Positions 39,906 to 49,747 are shown, counted from the stretch's first letter. The stretch: DNA of 64,000 bases from Paenarthrobacter ilicis (GCF_016907545.1 NZ_JAFBCD010000001.1:2170001-2234000), one strand, 5' to 3'. Made by a program: numbers and translations. The notes: generated from the sequence alone by a model not told the origin.

Positions 39906-41657
39906 TTACTTCTCCTCCTTGGTGGCCTTCGAGGAGCCTGTCAGTTGGCCCTTCTCGGCAAGGCGCCTCTCGGCAATGGTCATACGGCGTTCAGCCTCGG
40001 CTGCGGCGCCCGCATTGCGTCCCCGAGCAGGGGCCGGCTTCTCCTCAGGCGTACGCAAACGGCCTGCGCCGCGGTACAGCGGAACCGCACCAAGACGGTC
40101 CGGGGACAGTCCGGAGAACCGGTGCCCCTCGCCGAAGAACTTGGTCCGGGCCAGTACCTGGAGCATCGGGTGGGTGAACATGAAGACCACCAGGAGGTCG
40201 GCAAGTGCCGTCAGTCCCAGGGTGAAAGCGAAGCCACGGACGTTGCCAACGGCTACGAAGTAAAGCACTAGGGCGGCAAGGAGGTTGACGGCCTTCGAGG
40301 CAAGAACCGTGCGCTTGGCGCGCTTCCAGCCGTTTTCGACGGCGGACACCAGTCCGCGCCCATCGCGCAGTTCATCGCGGATACGTTCAAAGTAGACGAT
40401 GAACGAGTCTGCGGTCTGGCCAATGGCCACGATCAAACCGGCGACGCCGGCAAGGGAAAGGCGGTAATTTTCCGTCCATCCAAGAATCGCGATGGCCAGG
40501 TACGTGAGCGCACCTGCCACCACCAGGGAGGCAATGGTCACGAAGCCCAGGGCCCGGTATTGGAAGAGCGAATACACCACCACAAGCAGGAGGCCAATCA
40601 CGCCGGCCAGCAGGCCCAGGCGGAGCTGGTCGCCACCGAGTGTGGCGGAAATCTGCTCTTGCGACTGGATCTCGAAGCTGATGGGCAGCGCGCCGTAACG
40701 GAGCTGGTCGGACAGTGCCTTCGCGGACGCCTGGGTGAAGTTGCCCGTGATCTGCGGCTTGCCATCAGTGATTACTGCGAGGGAACGCGGCGCGGAAATG
40801 ACTTTGTCGTCCAGGACGATCGCAAACTGCGACTTCGGATCGTTGGTGCCCTGCGCTTGGGCTGCCACGTAGAACTGGTTGAGGCGTTCCGTGACTTCCT
40901 TGAACTTTGCGGTCGCCTCGGAGTTGAACGTGATGGTGACGCCCCACGAGTTCGTCACGGAGCCCTGGGCACCCTGGACGGGATCGAAGGAGGAACCGGT
41001 AATGTCCTGTCCCTTGACCTCAACCGGTCCAAGGATGTACTTCACTGCGGGAGTTTCCGCAGTGGCGGCCTCGCAGGTGACCAAGGGCTTGGCGGGGTCG
41101 GACCGCTCACGCTTTTCCGTGGACGGGTTGACGCAATCGAGTGCTTCGAACTCTTTTTGGACATCGGCGGTTACCCAGTTGATGTCACTGGCATTCGCGG
41201 GAGCCGCCGTGGGCTTTTGCAGCTGGTCGTCAGGGGTTCGTGATTCCACCGGAATGGCTGCGGGATCGCCGGCAGCAATGACCGGCCTGAAGTTCATGTC
41301 GGCAGAAGCCTGGATCAGGTCCCTGGTTTCCTTTGACGGTGTACCTGGGAGGCTCACCACCACGTTGCGCCCGGACTGGGTACTGATTTCCGCTTCAGCA
41401 ACGCCTGAACCATCCACGCGTTGCCGGATGATGGCGACTGCCTGGTTCAGTTGTTCCTCATTGATCTCACCGGAGCCCTCAACCCGGGGCGCCAGGATCA
41501 TCTGGGTTCCGCCTTCGAGGTCCAGGGCAAGCTTGGGCGCCCAACTGGCGTGGCCAGTCAACACCCCGCCGCCCAAGACAACTGTGAGTACAACGAATAT
41601 TGCGCCTAGCCATGTCAGCACCCGGCGGGCTGAGTTTTTGGGGCCGGTCCTTGCCAT
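39906..41657 (-). CDS. secD: Protein translocase subunit SecD
   Basis: Partner of SecF in late protein export. 583 residues: N-terminal helix (VLTWLGAIFVVLTVVLGGGVLTG), LALDLEGGTQMIL motif, a large extracytoplasmic P1 domain (about 60-370), then the RND-type membrane block (LGLLAGVIGLLLVVVYSLFQYRALGF) and a charged tail. The P1 head has an insert with a Cys pair (ALDCVNPSTEKRERSDPAKPLVTCEAA) that looks suited to a disulfide. Starts ATG; follows yajC by 112 bp. Confidence 0.95.
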   Translation of the reverse strand: MARTGPKNSARRVLTWLGAIFVVLTVVLGGGVLTGHASWAPKLALDLEGGTQMILAPRVEGSGEINEEQLNQAVAIIRQRVDGSGVAEAEISTQSGRNVVVSLPGTPSKETRDLIQASADMNFRPVIAAGDPAAIPVESRTPDDQLQKPTAAPANASDINWVTADVQKEFEALDCVNPSTEKRERSDPAKPLVTCEAATAETPAVKYILGPVEVKGQDITGSSFDPVQGAQGSVTNSWGVTITFNSEATAKFKEVTERLNQFYVAAQAQGTNDPKSQFAIVLDDKVISAPRSLAVITDGKPQITGNFTQASAKALSDQLRYGALPISFEIQSQEQISATLGGDQLRLGLLAGVIGLLLVVVYSLFQYRALGFVTIASLVVAGALTYLAIAILGWTENYRLSLAGVAGLIVAIGQTADSFIVYFERIRDELRDGRGLVSAVENGWKRAKRTVLASKAVNLLAALVLYFVAVGNVRGFAFTLGLTALADLLVVFMFTHPMLQVLARTKFFGEGHRFSGLSPDRLGAVPLYRGAGRLRTPEEKPAPARGRNAGAAAEAERRMTIAERRLAEKGQLTGSSKATKEEK

Positions 41658-41769
41658 TAGTGATCTTCCTGTTATCGCCGGACAGCCGCCGGCGGGCGCT
41701 TTTCAGCGCCTGCCGGCGGCTCTCCGCTGCCGTAGAAAGTTGCGTTGCGCCTCTGCGCGAACAACGGTC

Positions 41770-42162
41770 CTAGATGTCCTTCTTGCCCTCTTTGTTCAGG
41801 CGCGCGATGGTTTCTTCGGGCGTCTCAACAGCGGCGGGAGCGCCGGCGTCGGAAGCGGTCAGCGAAGAAGCATCGTCGGGAACAACGGCGGCCTCCTCCA
41901 CGGGAGCATCCACCACCTTGGTGACAGCCTGGCGGTGAACCGTGGCCTCGTTGCCCGGGGAAAGCTCAATGACAACCTTGTTCTCAGCCTCATCGATGGA
42001 AACGATCCGACCGAAGAGACCAAAGCTCGTCATGACATCCACGCCCGGAGCGAACTTGGACTGCATTTCAGCCTGTTGCTGCTGGGTCTTCTTGTTGCGG
42101 CGGAACATCATGAAGACAAAGAGTCCCAGCATGACGAACAGCAATATGGTCATTGGATCCAC
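41770..42162 (-). CDS. yajC: Preprotein translocase subunit YajC
   Basis: Small accessory subunit of the SecDF complex. 130 residues from the GTG at 42162 (GGAA 7 nt upstream): one membrane helix (MTILLFVMLGLFVFMMF), basic RRNKKTQQQQAEMQ, and a conserved cytoplasmic domain (FAPGVDVMTSFGLFGRIVSIDEAENKVVIELSPG). The rest is an acidic low-complexity tail. The frame is open 24 codons upstream but those codons do not resemble the family. yajC-secD-secF order is standard. Confidence 0.92.
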   Translation of the reverse strand: MDPMTILLFVMLGLFVFMMFRRNKKTQQQQAEMQSKFAPGVDVMTSFGLFGRIVSIDEAENKVVIELSPGNEATVHRQAVTKVVDAPVEEAAVVPDDASSLTASDAGAPAAVETPEETIARLNKEGKKDI

Positions 42163-42260
42163 AGGGAAGTTCCGTTCTGTACTTACGTTTTGGGTCAAGG
42201 CAACGTCCCTGGCGGATCCGCGAAGCGGTCGCATGCATCAAGGACCCGAACGTGCCGAGC

Positions 42261-42289
42261 GTCATACCAGTCTAAAGGGAAAAGCTGAA
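42261..42289 (-). promoter_or_regulatory. Candidate promoter for yajC-secD-secF
   Basis: Minus strand: TTCAGC (42289-42284), 17-base spacer, TATGAC (42266-42261). About 95 bp before yajC, inside the 136-bp gap after ruvB. Both boxes partly match consensus. Confidence 0.35.
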
Positions 42290-42298
42290 CGCAGCGTC

Positions 42299-43375
42299 TT
42301 AACCGACTGTATCTACGCTTTCGGCGTGGTTTTCGTCTTCCCCGAACAGGACAAGTTGTTCCTGGCCAAAGACGCCCGCAGGCACCGCATAGCCCAAATG
42401 TGTCCAGGCAGAGGCCATGGCGATCCTGCCCCGGGGCGTCCGGCCCAGCAGGCCCTCACGCACAAGGAATGGTTCCGCCACGGTCTCCACCGTTTCTGGT
42501 TCCTCCCCCACCGCGATCGCCAGGGTAGACAACCCCACCGGGCCGCCATTGAACTTGGTGATCAGTGCTTCCAACACCGAGCGGTCCAGGCGGTCCAGGC
42601 CCCGCTCGTCCACCTCATACATGTCCAGTGCAGCTGAAGCCGAGCGGGCATCAATCTGGTCGATGCCGTGGACAAGAGCCCAGTCGCGCACACGCCGCAG
42701 CAACCTGTTGGCAATACGCGGTGTTCCACGGGACCTGCCCGCAATCTCGGTAAACCCGGCCGAGTTGACCTTGAGATCCAACAAGCCGGCAGACCTGCGG
42801 AGAACAAGCTCAAGCTCCGCAACAGAGTAAAACTCGAGGTGTCCCGTGAACCCGAACCTGTCCCGCAATGGACCCGGAAGGAGGCCGGCGCGGGTGGTGG
42901 CGCCTACCAGGGTAAACGGCGGAAGTTCCAGTGGAATGGCGGTGGCCCCGGCTCCCTTGCCAACCACAATGTCCACCCGGAAGTCCTCCATGGCCATGTA
43001 CAGCATTTCTTCCGCAGGACGGGACATGCGGTGAATCTCGTCGAGGAAGAGCACCTCGCCCTCCGTTAGGGACGAGAGAATGGCGGCGAGATCGCCTGCA
43101 TGCTGGATGGCGGGACCGCTGCTGATCCGCAGCGGTGCATTCATTTCCGCCGCGATGATCATGGCCAGGGTGGTTTTTCCCAGACCGGGAGGCCCTGACA
43201 TCAGGACGTGATCGGCGCTGCGCCCCCGCATTTTGGAGGCCTCGAGCACCAGTGCCAACTGCTTGCGGACGCGGTGCTGCCCTACAAAGTCGTGGAGGTT
43301 CTTGGGGCGAAGGGCCGCCTCGATGACGCGCTCCTCCGGCTCCTCTCCCCCGGCCACCAGTGAGTTCTCAGCCAC
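42299..43375 (-). CDS. ruvB: Holliday-junction branch-migration helicase RuvB
   Basis: AAA+ motor that drives branch migration with RuvA. 358 residues: [11 protein letters not shown], Walker [10 protein letters not shown], Walker [29 protein letters not shown] (sensor/arginine finger region) and a winged-helix C-domain ([21 protein letters not shown]). GTG start overlaps the ruvA stop by 8 bp, so translation of the pair is coupled. Confidence 0.97.
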   Translation of the reverse strand: MAENSLVAGGEEPEERVIEAALRPKNLHDFVGQHRVRKQLALVLEASKMRGRSADHVLMSGPPGLGKTTLAMIIAAEMNAPLRISSGPAIQHAGDLAAILSSLTEGEVLFLDEIHRMSRPAEEMLYMAMEDFRVDIVVGKGAGATAIPLELPPFTLVGATTRAGLLPGPLRDRFGFTGHLEFYSVAELELVLRRSAGLLDLKVNSAGFTEIAGRSRGTPRIANRLLRRVRDWALVHGIDQIDARSASAALDMYEVDERGLDRLDRSVLEALITKFNGGPVGLSTLAIAVGEEPETVETVAEPFLVREGLLGRTPRGRIAMASAWTHLGYAVPAGVFGQEQLVLFGEDENHAESVDTVG

Positions 43376-44012
43376 GGCTGCCTACGCGGTTGCCGGCGCG
43401 TGCGCCGTCTTGACCGAGCCACCGCAGGGTTGCCCGGAGAATGTGGGCAACGTTGCCCTCCTCCACCAGTTCCGGTGAATCAGCCATGGCCTTGTCGATG
43501 CTGCCTGTGGCGTCCTTCTCCGACCAGCCCAGGCTGGTCATCGCGGCGATGACCTGGGGCTTCCACTCTGCCTTGATCACGGCAGAGGGAGCCGATGCGG
43601 TTCCCGTTCCATGCGGAACCAGCTTTCCCTTCAGTTCCAGCACAATGCGGCCGGCAACCTTTGGGCCGATTCCGGGGACCTTGGTGAATGCTTTGCCGTC
43701 TCCGGTATGTGCCGCCACCCGGATTGCTTCAGGTTCGTGGACTGCCAGGACCGCGAGGGCCAAACGCGGTCCGACGCCGCTGACACTGAGCAGGACATCG
43801 AAAACTTCACGTTCGTCGTCGTCAGCGAAGCCGAACAGCGTCAGGGAGTCTTCCTTGACAATCAATGAGGTGAAGAGCTTCGCTTCGGATCCCACGATAA
43901 GGTGGCTCAGCGTCTGCGGCGTCGCGAAGACACTCATGCCGGCGCCGTTGAGGTCTATTACGGCGGTGGACAAACCCACGTGTGCCACTGTCCCGCGAAG
44001 AAAACTGATCAA
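43368..44012 (-). CDS. ruvA: Holliday-junction DNA helicase RuvA
   Basis: Tetrameric junction-binding partner of RuvB and RuvC. 214 residues from a TTG at 44012 (AGGAG 7 nt upstream), giving [13 protein letters not shown] as the N-terminus; the longer open frame begins with unrelated sequence. OB-fold domain 1, then two helix-hairpin-helix motifs ([33 protein letters not shown]), a short linker and the RuvB-binding C-domain ([19 protein letters not shown]). A tail of about 20 residues follows. Confidence 0.95.
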   Translation of the reverse strand: MISFLRGTVAHVGLSTAVIDLNGAGMSVFATPQTLSHLIVGSEAKLFTSLIVKEDSLTLFGFADDDEREVFDVLLSVSGVGPRLALAVLAVHEPEAIRVAAHTGDGKAFTKVPGIGPKVAGRIVLELKGKLVPHGTGTASAPSAVIKAEWKPQVIAAMTSLGWSEKDATGSIDKAMADSPELVEEGNVAHILRATLRWLGQDGARAGNRVGSRG

Positions 44013-44087
44013 GACCCGACTCCTGTATTGCTGCTCGCTGTAGCATCCGGCATTGCCACCGGAAAGAATGTGCACCGGCAGGCTTAT

Positions 44088-44103
44088 CCGAACATATCTA
44101 CGA
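44088..44103 (-). promoter_or_regulatory. Degenerate SOS-box-like sequence before ruvA
   Basis: Minus strand TCGTAGATATGTTCGG matches the actinobacterial LexA consensus TCGAAC-N4-GTTCGA at 9 of 12 fixed positions. It is about 75 bp upstream of ruvA. The left half is weak, so function is doubtful. Confidence 0.25.
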
Positions 44104-44128
44104 ACAGCCTAGCAAGGGCGGCGCTCTT

Positions 44129-44707
44129 TCAGCGTCCGCGGCGCGCTTTGGCCTCGGCATCGGCCCAAGCCTTTTGGGCCGGAGTGAGGGACCCTTTGCC
44201 CCCGGCACCACCGCCGGCGCCCATGCCGCTGCCGGCCCGCCATGCGTGGGTGAGCGCCAGGGCCAAGGCATCGGCAGCATCCGCGGGCTTCGGCGGGGCG
44301 TCCAGGCGAAGGATTTTGGTAACCAGTTTTGTCACGGCATCCTTGTTGGCGGTGCCGCTGCCCGTCACCGCTGCCTTGACCTCCGAGGGAGTGTGCAAGG
44401 CCACCGGAATACCCCTGCGGGCAGCTGCCGCGATGACGACGCCGGACGCCTGGGCCACGCCCATCACTGTGCTGACGTTCATTTGGGAGAAAACGCGTTC
44501 CACCGCTACCACGTCAGGTGAATGAAGATCGAGCCATTCATCAATTGCCTGGGCAATGACCAGCAGTCGCTTGTCCAGTGTGAGTTCCGCCGAGGTGCCG
44601 ACGACTCCCACGGCAACCATGGTGGCACGTCGGTTCCGTTCAATGTCCACTACGCCGATCCCGCAACGGGTAAGGCCCGGATCAACTCCCAATACGCGAA
44701 GAGTCAA
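44129..44707 (-). CDS. ruvC: Crossover junction endodeoxyribonuclease RuvC
   Basis: Dimeric nuclease that resolves Holliday junctions. 192 residues; catalytic acids visible in [11 protein letters not shown] (first Asp), VAVERVF (Glu) and [14 protein letters not shown] (C-terminal Asp pair). A Gly-rich and basic tail ([23 protein letters not shown]) extends beyond the core. TTG start with AGGAAGG 7-8 nt upstream. 116 bp separate it from ruvA, which is more than in the mycobacterial ruvCAB arrangement. Confidence 0.95.
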   Translation of the reverse strand: MTLRVLGVDPGLTRCGIGVVDIERNRRATMVAVGVVGTSAELTLDKRLLVIAQAIDEWLDLHSPDVVAVERVFSQMNVSTVMGVAQASGVVIAAAARRGIPVALHTPSEVKAAVTGSGTANKDAVTKLVTKILRLDAPPKPADAADALALALTHAWRAGSGMGAGGGAGGKGSLTPAQKAWADAEAKARRGR

Positions 44708-44751
44708 TTCCGGGCCTTCCTGTGATGTATCAATGAATGGGCTTATGGCGC

Positions 44752-45507
44752 CTAGTCGGCGTCGAGGGCAGCCTGGACTTCCTCGCTGAGATCGGCGTTG
44801 CTGTAGACGTTCTGGACGTCGTCCAGGTCTTCCAGGGCATCGACGAGCTTCATGAACTTCCGGGCACCGTCAACATCCAGGTCAACCTGCATGGAGGGGA
44901 CGAACTCGGCTTCATCGGTCTCGTAGTCGATTCCGGCTTCCTTGAGGGCATCGCGGATGGCCTGAAGATCGGAGGGCTCGGAGTGGATCTCCCAGTTCTC
45001 GCCGCTGTCTTTGACTTCCTCGGCGCCGGCCTCAAGAACCGCCATGAGAATGTCATCTTCGCTCAGGCCGTTCTTCGGCAGGACCACAACACCCTTGCGG
45101 GCAAAGAGGTAGCTGACCGAACCGGGATCGGCAATGGTTCCGCCGTTGCGGGAAATCGCCAACCGCACTTCCGAGGCGGCACGGTTCTTGTTGTCTGTCA
45201 GACATTCGATCAACAAGGCCGAACCCTGGGGCCCGCGGGCCTCGTACATGATCTCGGTGTAGTCAACAACCTCGCCCGTCAGACCGGCTCCGCGCTTGAT
45301 GGCGCGATCGATGTTGTCGTTGGGAACAGACGTCTTCTTGGCCTTGGTGACGGCCAGTTCGAGTCCCGGGTTGCCGGCAAGGTCCGGACCACCCATGCGG
45401 GCAGCAACTTCGATGTTCTTGATCAGCTTCGCGAACGACTTTGCACGCCTGCTATCAATGATGGCTTTCTTGTGCTTGGTGGTCGCCCATTTGGAGTGGC
45501 CTGACAT
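44752..45507 (-). CDS. YebC/PmpR family regulatory or translation factor
   Basis: 251 residues with the invariant N-terminus [37 protein letters not shown], the middle [13 protein letters not shown] and an acidic C-terminal third. The family was annotated as transcriptional regulators; more recent work links YebC proteins to translation of proline-rich motifs. It lies 3 bp after pdxT and 44 bp before ruvC. The pdxT-yebC-ruvC order is shared with other actinobacteria (Rv2604c, Rv2603c, Rv2594c). Confidence 0.95.
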   Translation of the reverse strand: MSGHSKWATTKHKKAIIDSRRAKSFAKLIKNIEVAARMGGPDLAGNPGLELAVTKAKKTSVPNDNIDRAIKRGAGLTGEVVDYTEIMYEARGPQGSALLIECLTDNKNRAASEVRLAISRNGGTIADPGSVSYLFARKGVVVLPKNGLSEDDILMAVLEAGAEEVKDSGENWEIHSEPSDLQAIRDALKEAGIDYETDEAEFVPSMQVDLDVDGARKFMKLVDALEDLDDVQNVYSNADLSEEVQAALDAD

Positions 45508-45510
45508 GCT

Positions 45511-46212
45511 TTACGCTTCTCCTCTGATCATTCGAATAAAGAGTTCATGCACACGCTTCTCTCCCGTCACTTCCGGATGGAAGGAGGTAGCCAGCAGCTG
45601 GCCGGAGCGCACTGCAACAATTCTAGCGACTCCCTGCAAAGCGGCTGAATGGGCCGCGTGGTCAGGATCCACTTGGGCCAGGACTTCAACGTCCGGGCCG
45701 ACCCGTTCAACCCAGGGGCCACGGATGAACACCGCGTGGACAGGCTCCACTCCGTTGTCGTCGGCACTGAATTCCAGGCCCTTGAAGTCCAGGTCTGTTT
45801 CGAACGATTCCCGCTGGCGGCCAAAGGCGTTCCTGCGGACGGTAATATCCAGGCCGCCGAATGTCTGCTGCGGGTTACCCGCAAGATCGGTGGCAGGATC
45901 GGCGATCTGGTCCGCCAGCAGAATCATGCCCGCACAGGAGCCATAAACGGGGAGTCCGCCGGCAATGCGCTGCTGCAGTGGTTCACGGAGTTCAAAGATC
46001 CGCGAAAGCTTGTCGATGGTGGTGGATTCCCCACCGGGGATGATCAGTCCATCGATGCTGTCCAGCTCTGAGGGCCTGCGGATACCGACGCCGGCAGCAC
46101 CGGCAGCCTCGACGGCCTGGATGTGCTCGCGGAAATCGCCCTGAAGGGCCAGGACACCGATCCGGAGCCCTGAACCCACGCGCAGCGAAGCGTCGGAAAG
46201 GGGATTTGTCAT
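45511..46212 (-). CDS. pdxT: Pyridoxal 5'-phosphate synthase glutaminase subunit PdxT
   Basis: Hydrolyses glutamine and passes ammonia to PdxS. 233 residues: [24 protein letters not shown], nucleophile in [11 protein letters not shown] and His/Glu in [12 protein letters not shown] at 46212 has no ribosome site; TATGAT ends 6 nt before it, suggesting a leaderless mRNA. The PdxS partner is encoded about 5.6 kb away on the same strand, separated by murT-gatD-capA-M3 peptidase, an unusual separation for the pair. Confidence 0.96.
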   Translation of the reverse strand: MTNPLSDASLRVGSGLRIGVLALQGDFREHIQAVEAAGAAGVGIRRPSELDSIDGLIIPGGESTTIDKLSRIFELREPLQQRIAGGLPVYGSCAGMILLADQIADPATDLAGNPQQTFGGLDITVRRNAFGRQRESFETDLDFKGLEFSADDNGVEPVHAVFIRGPWVERVGPDVEVLAQVDPDHAAHSAALQGVARIVAVRSGQLLATSFHPEVTGEKRVHELFIRMIRGEA

Positions 46213-46218
46213 TGGACC

Positions 46219-46224
46219 ATCATA
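46219..46224 (-). promoter_or_regulatory. -10 box for pdxT (leaderless candidate)
   Basis: TATGAT on the minus strand, six bases before the pdxT ATG. The matching start site would be at or next to the ATG. No clear -35. Confidence 0.5.
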
Positions 46225-46289
46225 GGGTCCCGTGCTTCGGCAACGTTCCCCGGTGCTTGAAAGCGCCCGGTTCCATGCCGTAACTGGGA

Positions 46290-46295
46290 TATATT
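46290..46295 (+). promoter_or_regulatory. -10 box for murT (leaderless candidate)
   Basis: TATATT on the plus strand, seven bases before the murT ATG; no ribosome site lies between. Predicted start site coincides with the ATG. No clear -35. Confidence 0.5.
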
Positions 46296-46302
46296 ACAGA
46301 GC

Positions 46303-47631
46303 ATGCTTTCCTACAGCGTCCCCCTCGGCAAGCTGGTCCGAACACTCTCCCGGCTTCGTGGTGGTGGCTCGGCGTTTCCAGGGCTGGTGGTTGAAAAAAT
46401 CGACCCCGGCTTCATGCAGCGAACACTGGCATCCCTTCCGCACGGAGTGGCGGTGGTGAGTGGAACCAACGGCAAAACAACCACCACGAAGATGGTGGTT
46501 GAACTTCTGGAAAGCCAGGGACTGAAGGTTTTCACCAACCGTTCCGGCAGCAACTTCACCCGGGGCGTTGCTGCTTCCCTCCTGGGCGACGTGGACTGGC
46601 GCGGCAACCTTGATGCCGACATTGCCATCCTTGAACTGGACGAAGCCCATGCCGTCCACTTTGTGAACAAGGTCCAACCCAGGTACAGCCTGTTGCTGAA
46701 CGTTCTTCGCGACCAGTTGGACCGCTTCGGCGAGATCGACAAGACGGCACGCCTCCTGGAGCACATTGCCTCGAAGACCACTGACACGGTTGTCCTGAAC
46801 CGTGAGGACCCCCGCGTGGCCCGGATTTCCGACGTCGTTAATGACGTCAAGGCTGTCAACCACCCTGCGGTGAGGTACTTCGGCCTGGACGAATCGCTCC
46901 GCAGTACTTTCCCCAACGACGACGAAATGCGGACAGGCAGCGGCCCCTCCCCCTCCGGCACTTCCGTTGCCGCAGCCACGGGTGACTCGGTGGACCTTCC
47001 GGAAGCCGACGTCGTTCTCCGCCGGGTAGGTGCCCAGGATGCGGACTTCGAGTTCGACGGCAAGACGGTGACCACCACCATGAAGCTGCGCGGGGTGTAC
47101 AACATCTTCAACGCTGCCGCCGCGCTGTCCTTGGCCCGGGCAGTCCTGGGAACCGGTTCAGTGGATACTCCCAAGCTGGTCAAGGCCCTGGGTGAGGTTG
47201 CTCCGGCGTTCGGCCGCGGGGAAAGCCTCACGGTTGACGGGCAGCCCCTGGAGCTGGTGCTGGTGAAGAATCCCAGCGGCTTCAGGCTGGGCCTGAAATC
47301 CTTCCCTGCAGGCGGCTACGCCACCATGATTGCGATCAATGACAACTACGCCGATGGCCGGGACATGTCCTGGCTGTGGGATGTCGAGTTTGATTCGCTC
47401 CGGGAGGGCGGTGTGGAAGTCCTGACGGGAGTCCGCGCCTATGACATGGCGCTGCGGCTCCAGTATGACGACGTCAACTTCGGCGCTGTGGAGCCGGACA
47501 TCACCTCGGCGTTGCGAACCTTCATTGACGGTTCGCGCGGGAAACCCAAGCGCATTTTCTGCACTTACACTTCCATGCTGGCCATCCGGCGCGAGCTGGC
47601 AAAAATCACCATAGTTGAGGTGGTCTCATGA
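46303..47631 (+). CDS. murT: Lipid II isoglutaminyl synthase subunit MurT
   Basis: With GatD, amidates the D-glutamate of lipid II to D-isoglutamine. 442 residues: Mur-ligase P-loop VVSGTNGKTTTTKM (about 51-64), N-terminal FTNRSGSNFTRG, NAAAALSLARAVLGT and a C-terminal domain (VEFDSLREGGVEVLTGVRAYDMALRLQYDD) for GatD contact. The middle segment where staphylococcal MurT has a four-cysteine zinc ribbon is instead a Ser/Gly/Asp-rich loop (about 205-235); the only cysteine is near the C-terminus. ATGA overlap with gatD. Confidence 0.95.
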   Translation: MLSYSVPLGKLVRTLSRLRGGGSAFPGLVVEKIDPGFMQRTLASLPHGVAVVSGTNGKTTTTKMVVELLESQGLKVFTNRSGSNFTRGVAASLLGDVDWRGNLDADIAILELDEAHAVHFVNKVQPRYSLLLNVLRDQLDRFGEIDKTARLLEHIASKTTDTVVLNREDPRVARISDVVNDVKAVNHPAVRYFGLDESLRSTFPNDDEMRTGSGPSPSGTSVAAATGDSVDLPEADVVLRRVGAQDADFEFDGKTVTTTMKLRGVYNIFNAAAALSLARAVLGTGSVDTPKLVKALGEVAPAFGRGESLTVDGQPLELVLVKNPSGFRLGLKSFPAGGYATMIAINDNYADGRDMSWLWDVEFDSLREGGVEVLTGVRAYDMALRLQYDDVNFGAVEPDITSALRTFIDGSRGKPKRIFCTYTSMLAIRRELAKITIVEVVS

Positions 47632-48404
47632 CCCACGAAAATCCATCCGCCCCGGCAGACCCCTCCAAGCCCGCGCAGCAGTCCAGCAAGGGAACGCTGC
47701 GCGTCCTCCAGCTGTACCCCCGGGAAATGAACATCTACGGGGACTGGGGCAACGCCCTGGTGCTGAAGCAACGCATCAAGTGGCACGGCTATACCCCGGA
47801 ATTGCTCGAATACAACGTGGGCGACGAATTCCCGGACGACGTGGACATCATTGTGGGCGGCGGCGGACAGGACAGCGGGCAGCTGGTGATCCAGGATGAC
47901 CTGCAGGGCCGGGCCGGAGTCCTCAAGGACCTCGCCGACCAAGGGGCGCCCATGCTGGTAATCTGCGGCCTCTACCAACTGTTCGGAAAGTACTTCAAAA
48001 CCAGCGCCGGACCGGTCATTCCGGGTATCGGCATCCTTGACGTGGAAACCCACGGCACTGATGAACGCCTGATCGGCAACGTGATCATGAAGTCGGCCGA
48101 GTTCGGCGACATCATGGGGTACGAGAACCACAGCGGGCAGACCACCCTGGGACCCGGCGTCGAACCCCTGGGTTCCGTGACCAAGGGCGCGGGCAACAAC
48201 AGCAAGGACGGCCATGAAGGGGCCCGGTACAACAACGTTGTAGCCAGCTACCTGCACGGTTCCCTGCTGCCGAAGAACCCGGCTATCGCAGACTTCCTGA
48301 TCCGGACCGCAGCCGAACGGAAGTTCGGTACTTTCGTACCGGGAACGCCCGACGACGACTACGCCCACCTGGCGCGCGAACACGCAGCCCGCAGGCCCCG
48401 CTAG
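47628..48404 (+). CDS. gatD: Lipid II isoglutaminyl synthase glutaminase subunit GatD
   Basis: Glutaminase-like subunit that supplies ammonia to MurT. 258 residues with a class I GATase-like (CobB/CobQ type) fold: LYPREMNIYGDWGN, IVGGGGQDSGQL, nucleophile C113 in VICGLYQLFG and H210 in YLHGSLLPKNP. The ATG overlaps the murT stop by 4 bases. A 20-residue Pro/Ser/Lys N-terminal extension precedes the fold. Only 3 bp separate its stop from the convergent CapA gene, with no terminator between. Confidence 0.95.
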   Translation: MTHENPSAPADPSKPAQQSSKGTLRVLQLYPREMNIYGDWGNALVLKQRIKWHGYTPELLEYNVGDEFPDDVDIIVGGGGQDSGQLVIQDDLQGRAGVLKDLADQGAPMLVICGLYQLFGKYFKTSAGPVIPGIGILDVETHGTDERLIGNVIMKSAEFGDIMGYENHSGQTTLGPGVEPLGSVTKGAGNNSKDGHEGARYNNVVASYLHGSLLPKNPAIADFLIRTAAERKFGTFVPGTPDDDYAHLAREHAARRPR

Positions 48405-48407
48405 AAG

Positions 48408-49664
48408 CTACTTCTCCTTGGTGATGAGGAGCTCGTGCGCTCCGGCTGTGGCCGCTCCCATGGCTTCAACCACGGCCTTGGTCCGCTGGTGAGTTTCCGC
48501 GTCCGCAGCCGGCGTAGCGCACACTCCCTGGGGTGCGTCGCTGGCCACCGAGCACCAACGGTAGGGATCACGCACAATAACGGAAGGCGCCCACGCCAGG
48601 TCCGTCGCTGTCCAGGTACCCGCAGCGTTTTGGCTGAAACCGGCGCGCACCAGCAAACCCTCATTGTTGACCACGTACCAGGGTGACAGCTCCGTGATGC
48701 CGTTCCCCAGCCCATAGACAATCCAGGTGCCCTTGTATTTTTCGATCGGCAACACCGAATGCGTGTGGTGTCCGTAGATCATGCTGAACTGGCCGCTGTC
48801 CACCAAGGCATGGGCCACCTCCTGCTGCTGGGCATTGGGCTCGCTGGCATATTCATCACCAGCGTGCATGACACCCAGCACGATGTCGGCACCCAAGGCC
48901 TTGGCTTTGGTGGCTTTGGCGATCATCGCGGCAGGATCCAAGGCATCAACCAGCCATGGGTACTCCGGGATTTGCCCGTTGAGGCCGTAAGTGCCAATGA
49001 TCACCGCCACCTTCGCCGCCTCCGTTTGGAGCATCAGGATCTCCCCTGATGCCGCTTCCGTGCGGTAGGAACCGGTGTGCTTGAGGCCCGCAGCATCCAT
49101 GGCGTCCAGCGTGCGGAGCAGGCCCGCTGTCCCCCTGTCGATGGTGTGGTTGCTTGCGGTGGTGCAGGCTTGGTAGCCGACAGCCTTGGACGCGGTGATG
49201 ATCTGCGGCGGTACGTTGAAGGACGGGTATGCGGAGAAGGGACCTTCCGGGCCCGCTACAGGGGTTTCCTGATGGCAGATCGCGAGGTCGCTGTTGGCGA
49301 TGTAGCGCCGCTGGCCTTCCAGCAGGGGCAGGAAGTCGTATCCGGGCTTGCCCGCAGCAGTGGCGTCCACTTTTGCCTGCTGCCAGAGTTGCGTGTGGAC
49401 CAACATGTCCCCGGTAACCGTGATGGACGTGCACCTCAGCTCCGGACAGGCCGGGCCCTTGCCCGGCGTGGGAGTTGGTGTTGGCGTGGGTGTTGCCGTC
49501 CGCGGCGTGGCTGTCCCCGGGGTGGGCGCAGGCGCGGCACTGCCGGAGACCCTGTTGTCGTTTTCAGCCACGAGTCCACAGGAACCCAAGGGCAACACCG
49601 CGGCCACAGCGAGGAGCAGCATGGTTCCATGCAACCTTCTGGCTCTTTGAGCAACAGTCCCCAT
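48408..49664 (-). CDS. CapA-family lipoprotein (metallophosphatase-like)
   Basis: 418 residues from the ATG at 49664 (AGGA 8 nt upstream). Signal peptide with lipobox LGSC (C29), then a Thr/Pro repeat spacer (TPTPTPTPTPG, about residues 60-72) and a CapA/PGA_cap domain: ITVTGDMLVH, DLAICHQETPV, TASNHTIDRG, VLGVMHAGDEY, IYGHHTHSVLPIE. The Asp/His/Asn set is typical of the calcineurin-like fold. CapA-like proteins in Bacillus join poly-gamma-glutamate to the wall; no capB/capC lies nearby, so the substrate here is unknown. Surface anchored by lipid is predicted. Confidence 0.87.
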   Translation of the reverse strand: MGTVAQRARRLHGTMLLLAVAAVLPLGSCGLVAENDNRVSGSAAPAPTPGTATPRTATPTPTPTPTPGKGPACPELRCTSITVTGDMLVHTQLWQQAKVDATAAGKPGYDFLPLLEGQRRYIANSDLAICHQETPVAGPEGPFSAYPSFNVPPQIITASKAVGYQACTTASNHTIDRGTAGLLRTLDAMDAAGLKHTGSYRTEAASGEILMLQTEAAKVAVIIGTYGLNGQIPEYPWLVDALDPAAMIAKATKAKALGADIVLGVMHAGDEYASEPNAQQQEVAHALVDSGQFSMIYGHHTHSVLPIEKYKGTWIVYGLGNGITELSPWYVVNNEGLLVRAGFSQNAAGTWTATDLAWAPSVIVRDPYRWCSVASDAPQGVCATPAADAETHQRTKAVVEAMGAATAGAHELLITKEK

Positions 49665-49747
49665 GCCCGCAATCCTACGACTGGAGGACCGGTTATCGCG
49701 GGCGCGGCACCCTTGAGGCCGTGTCCCATACATGAAAGAGTCGCTTC

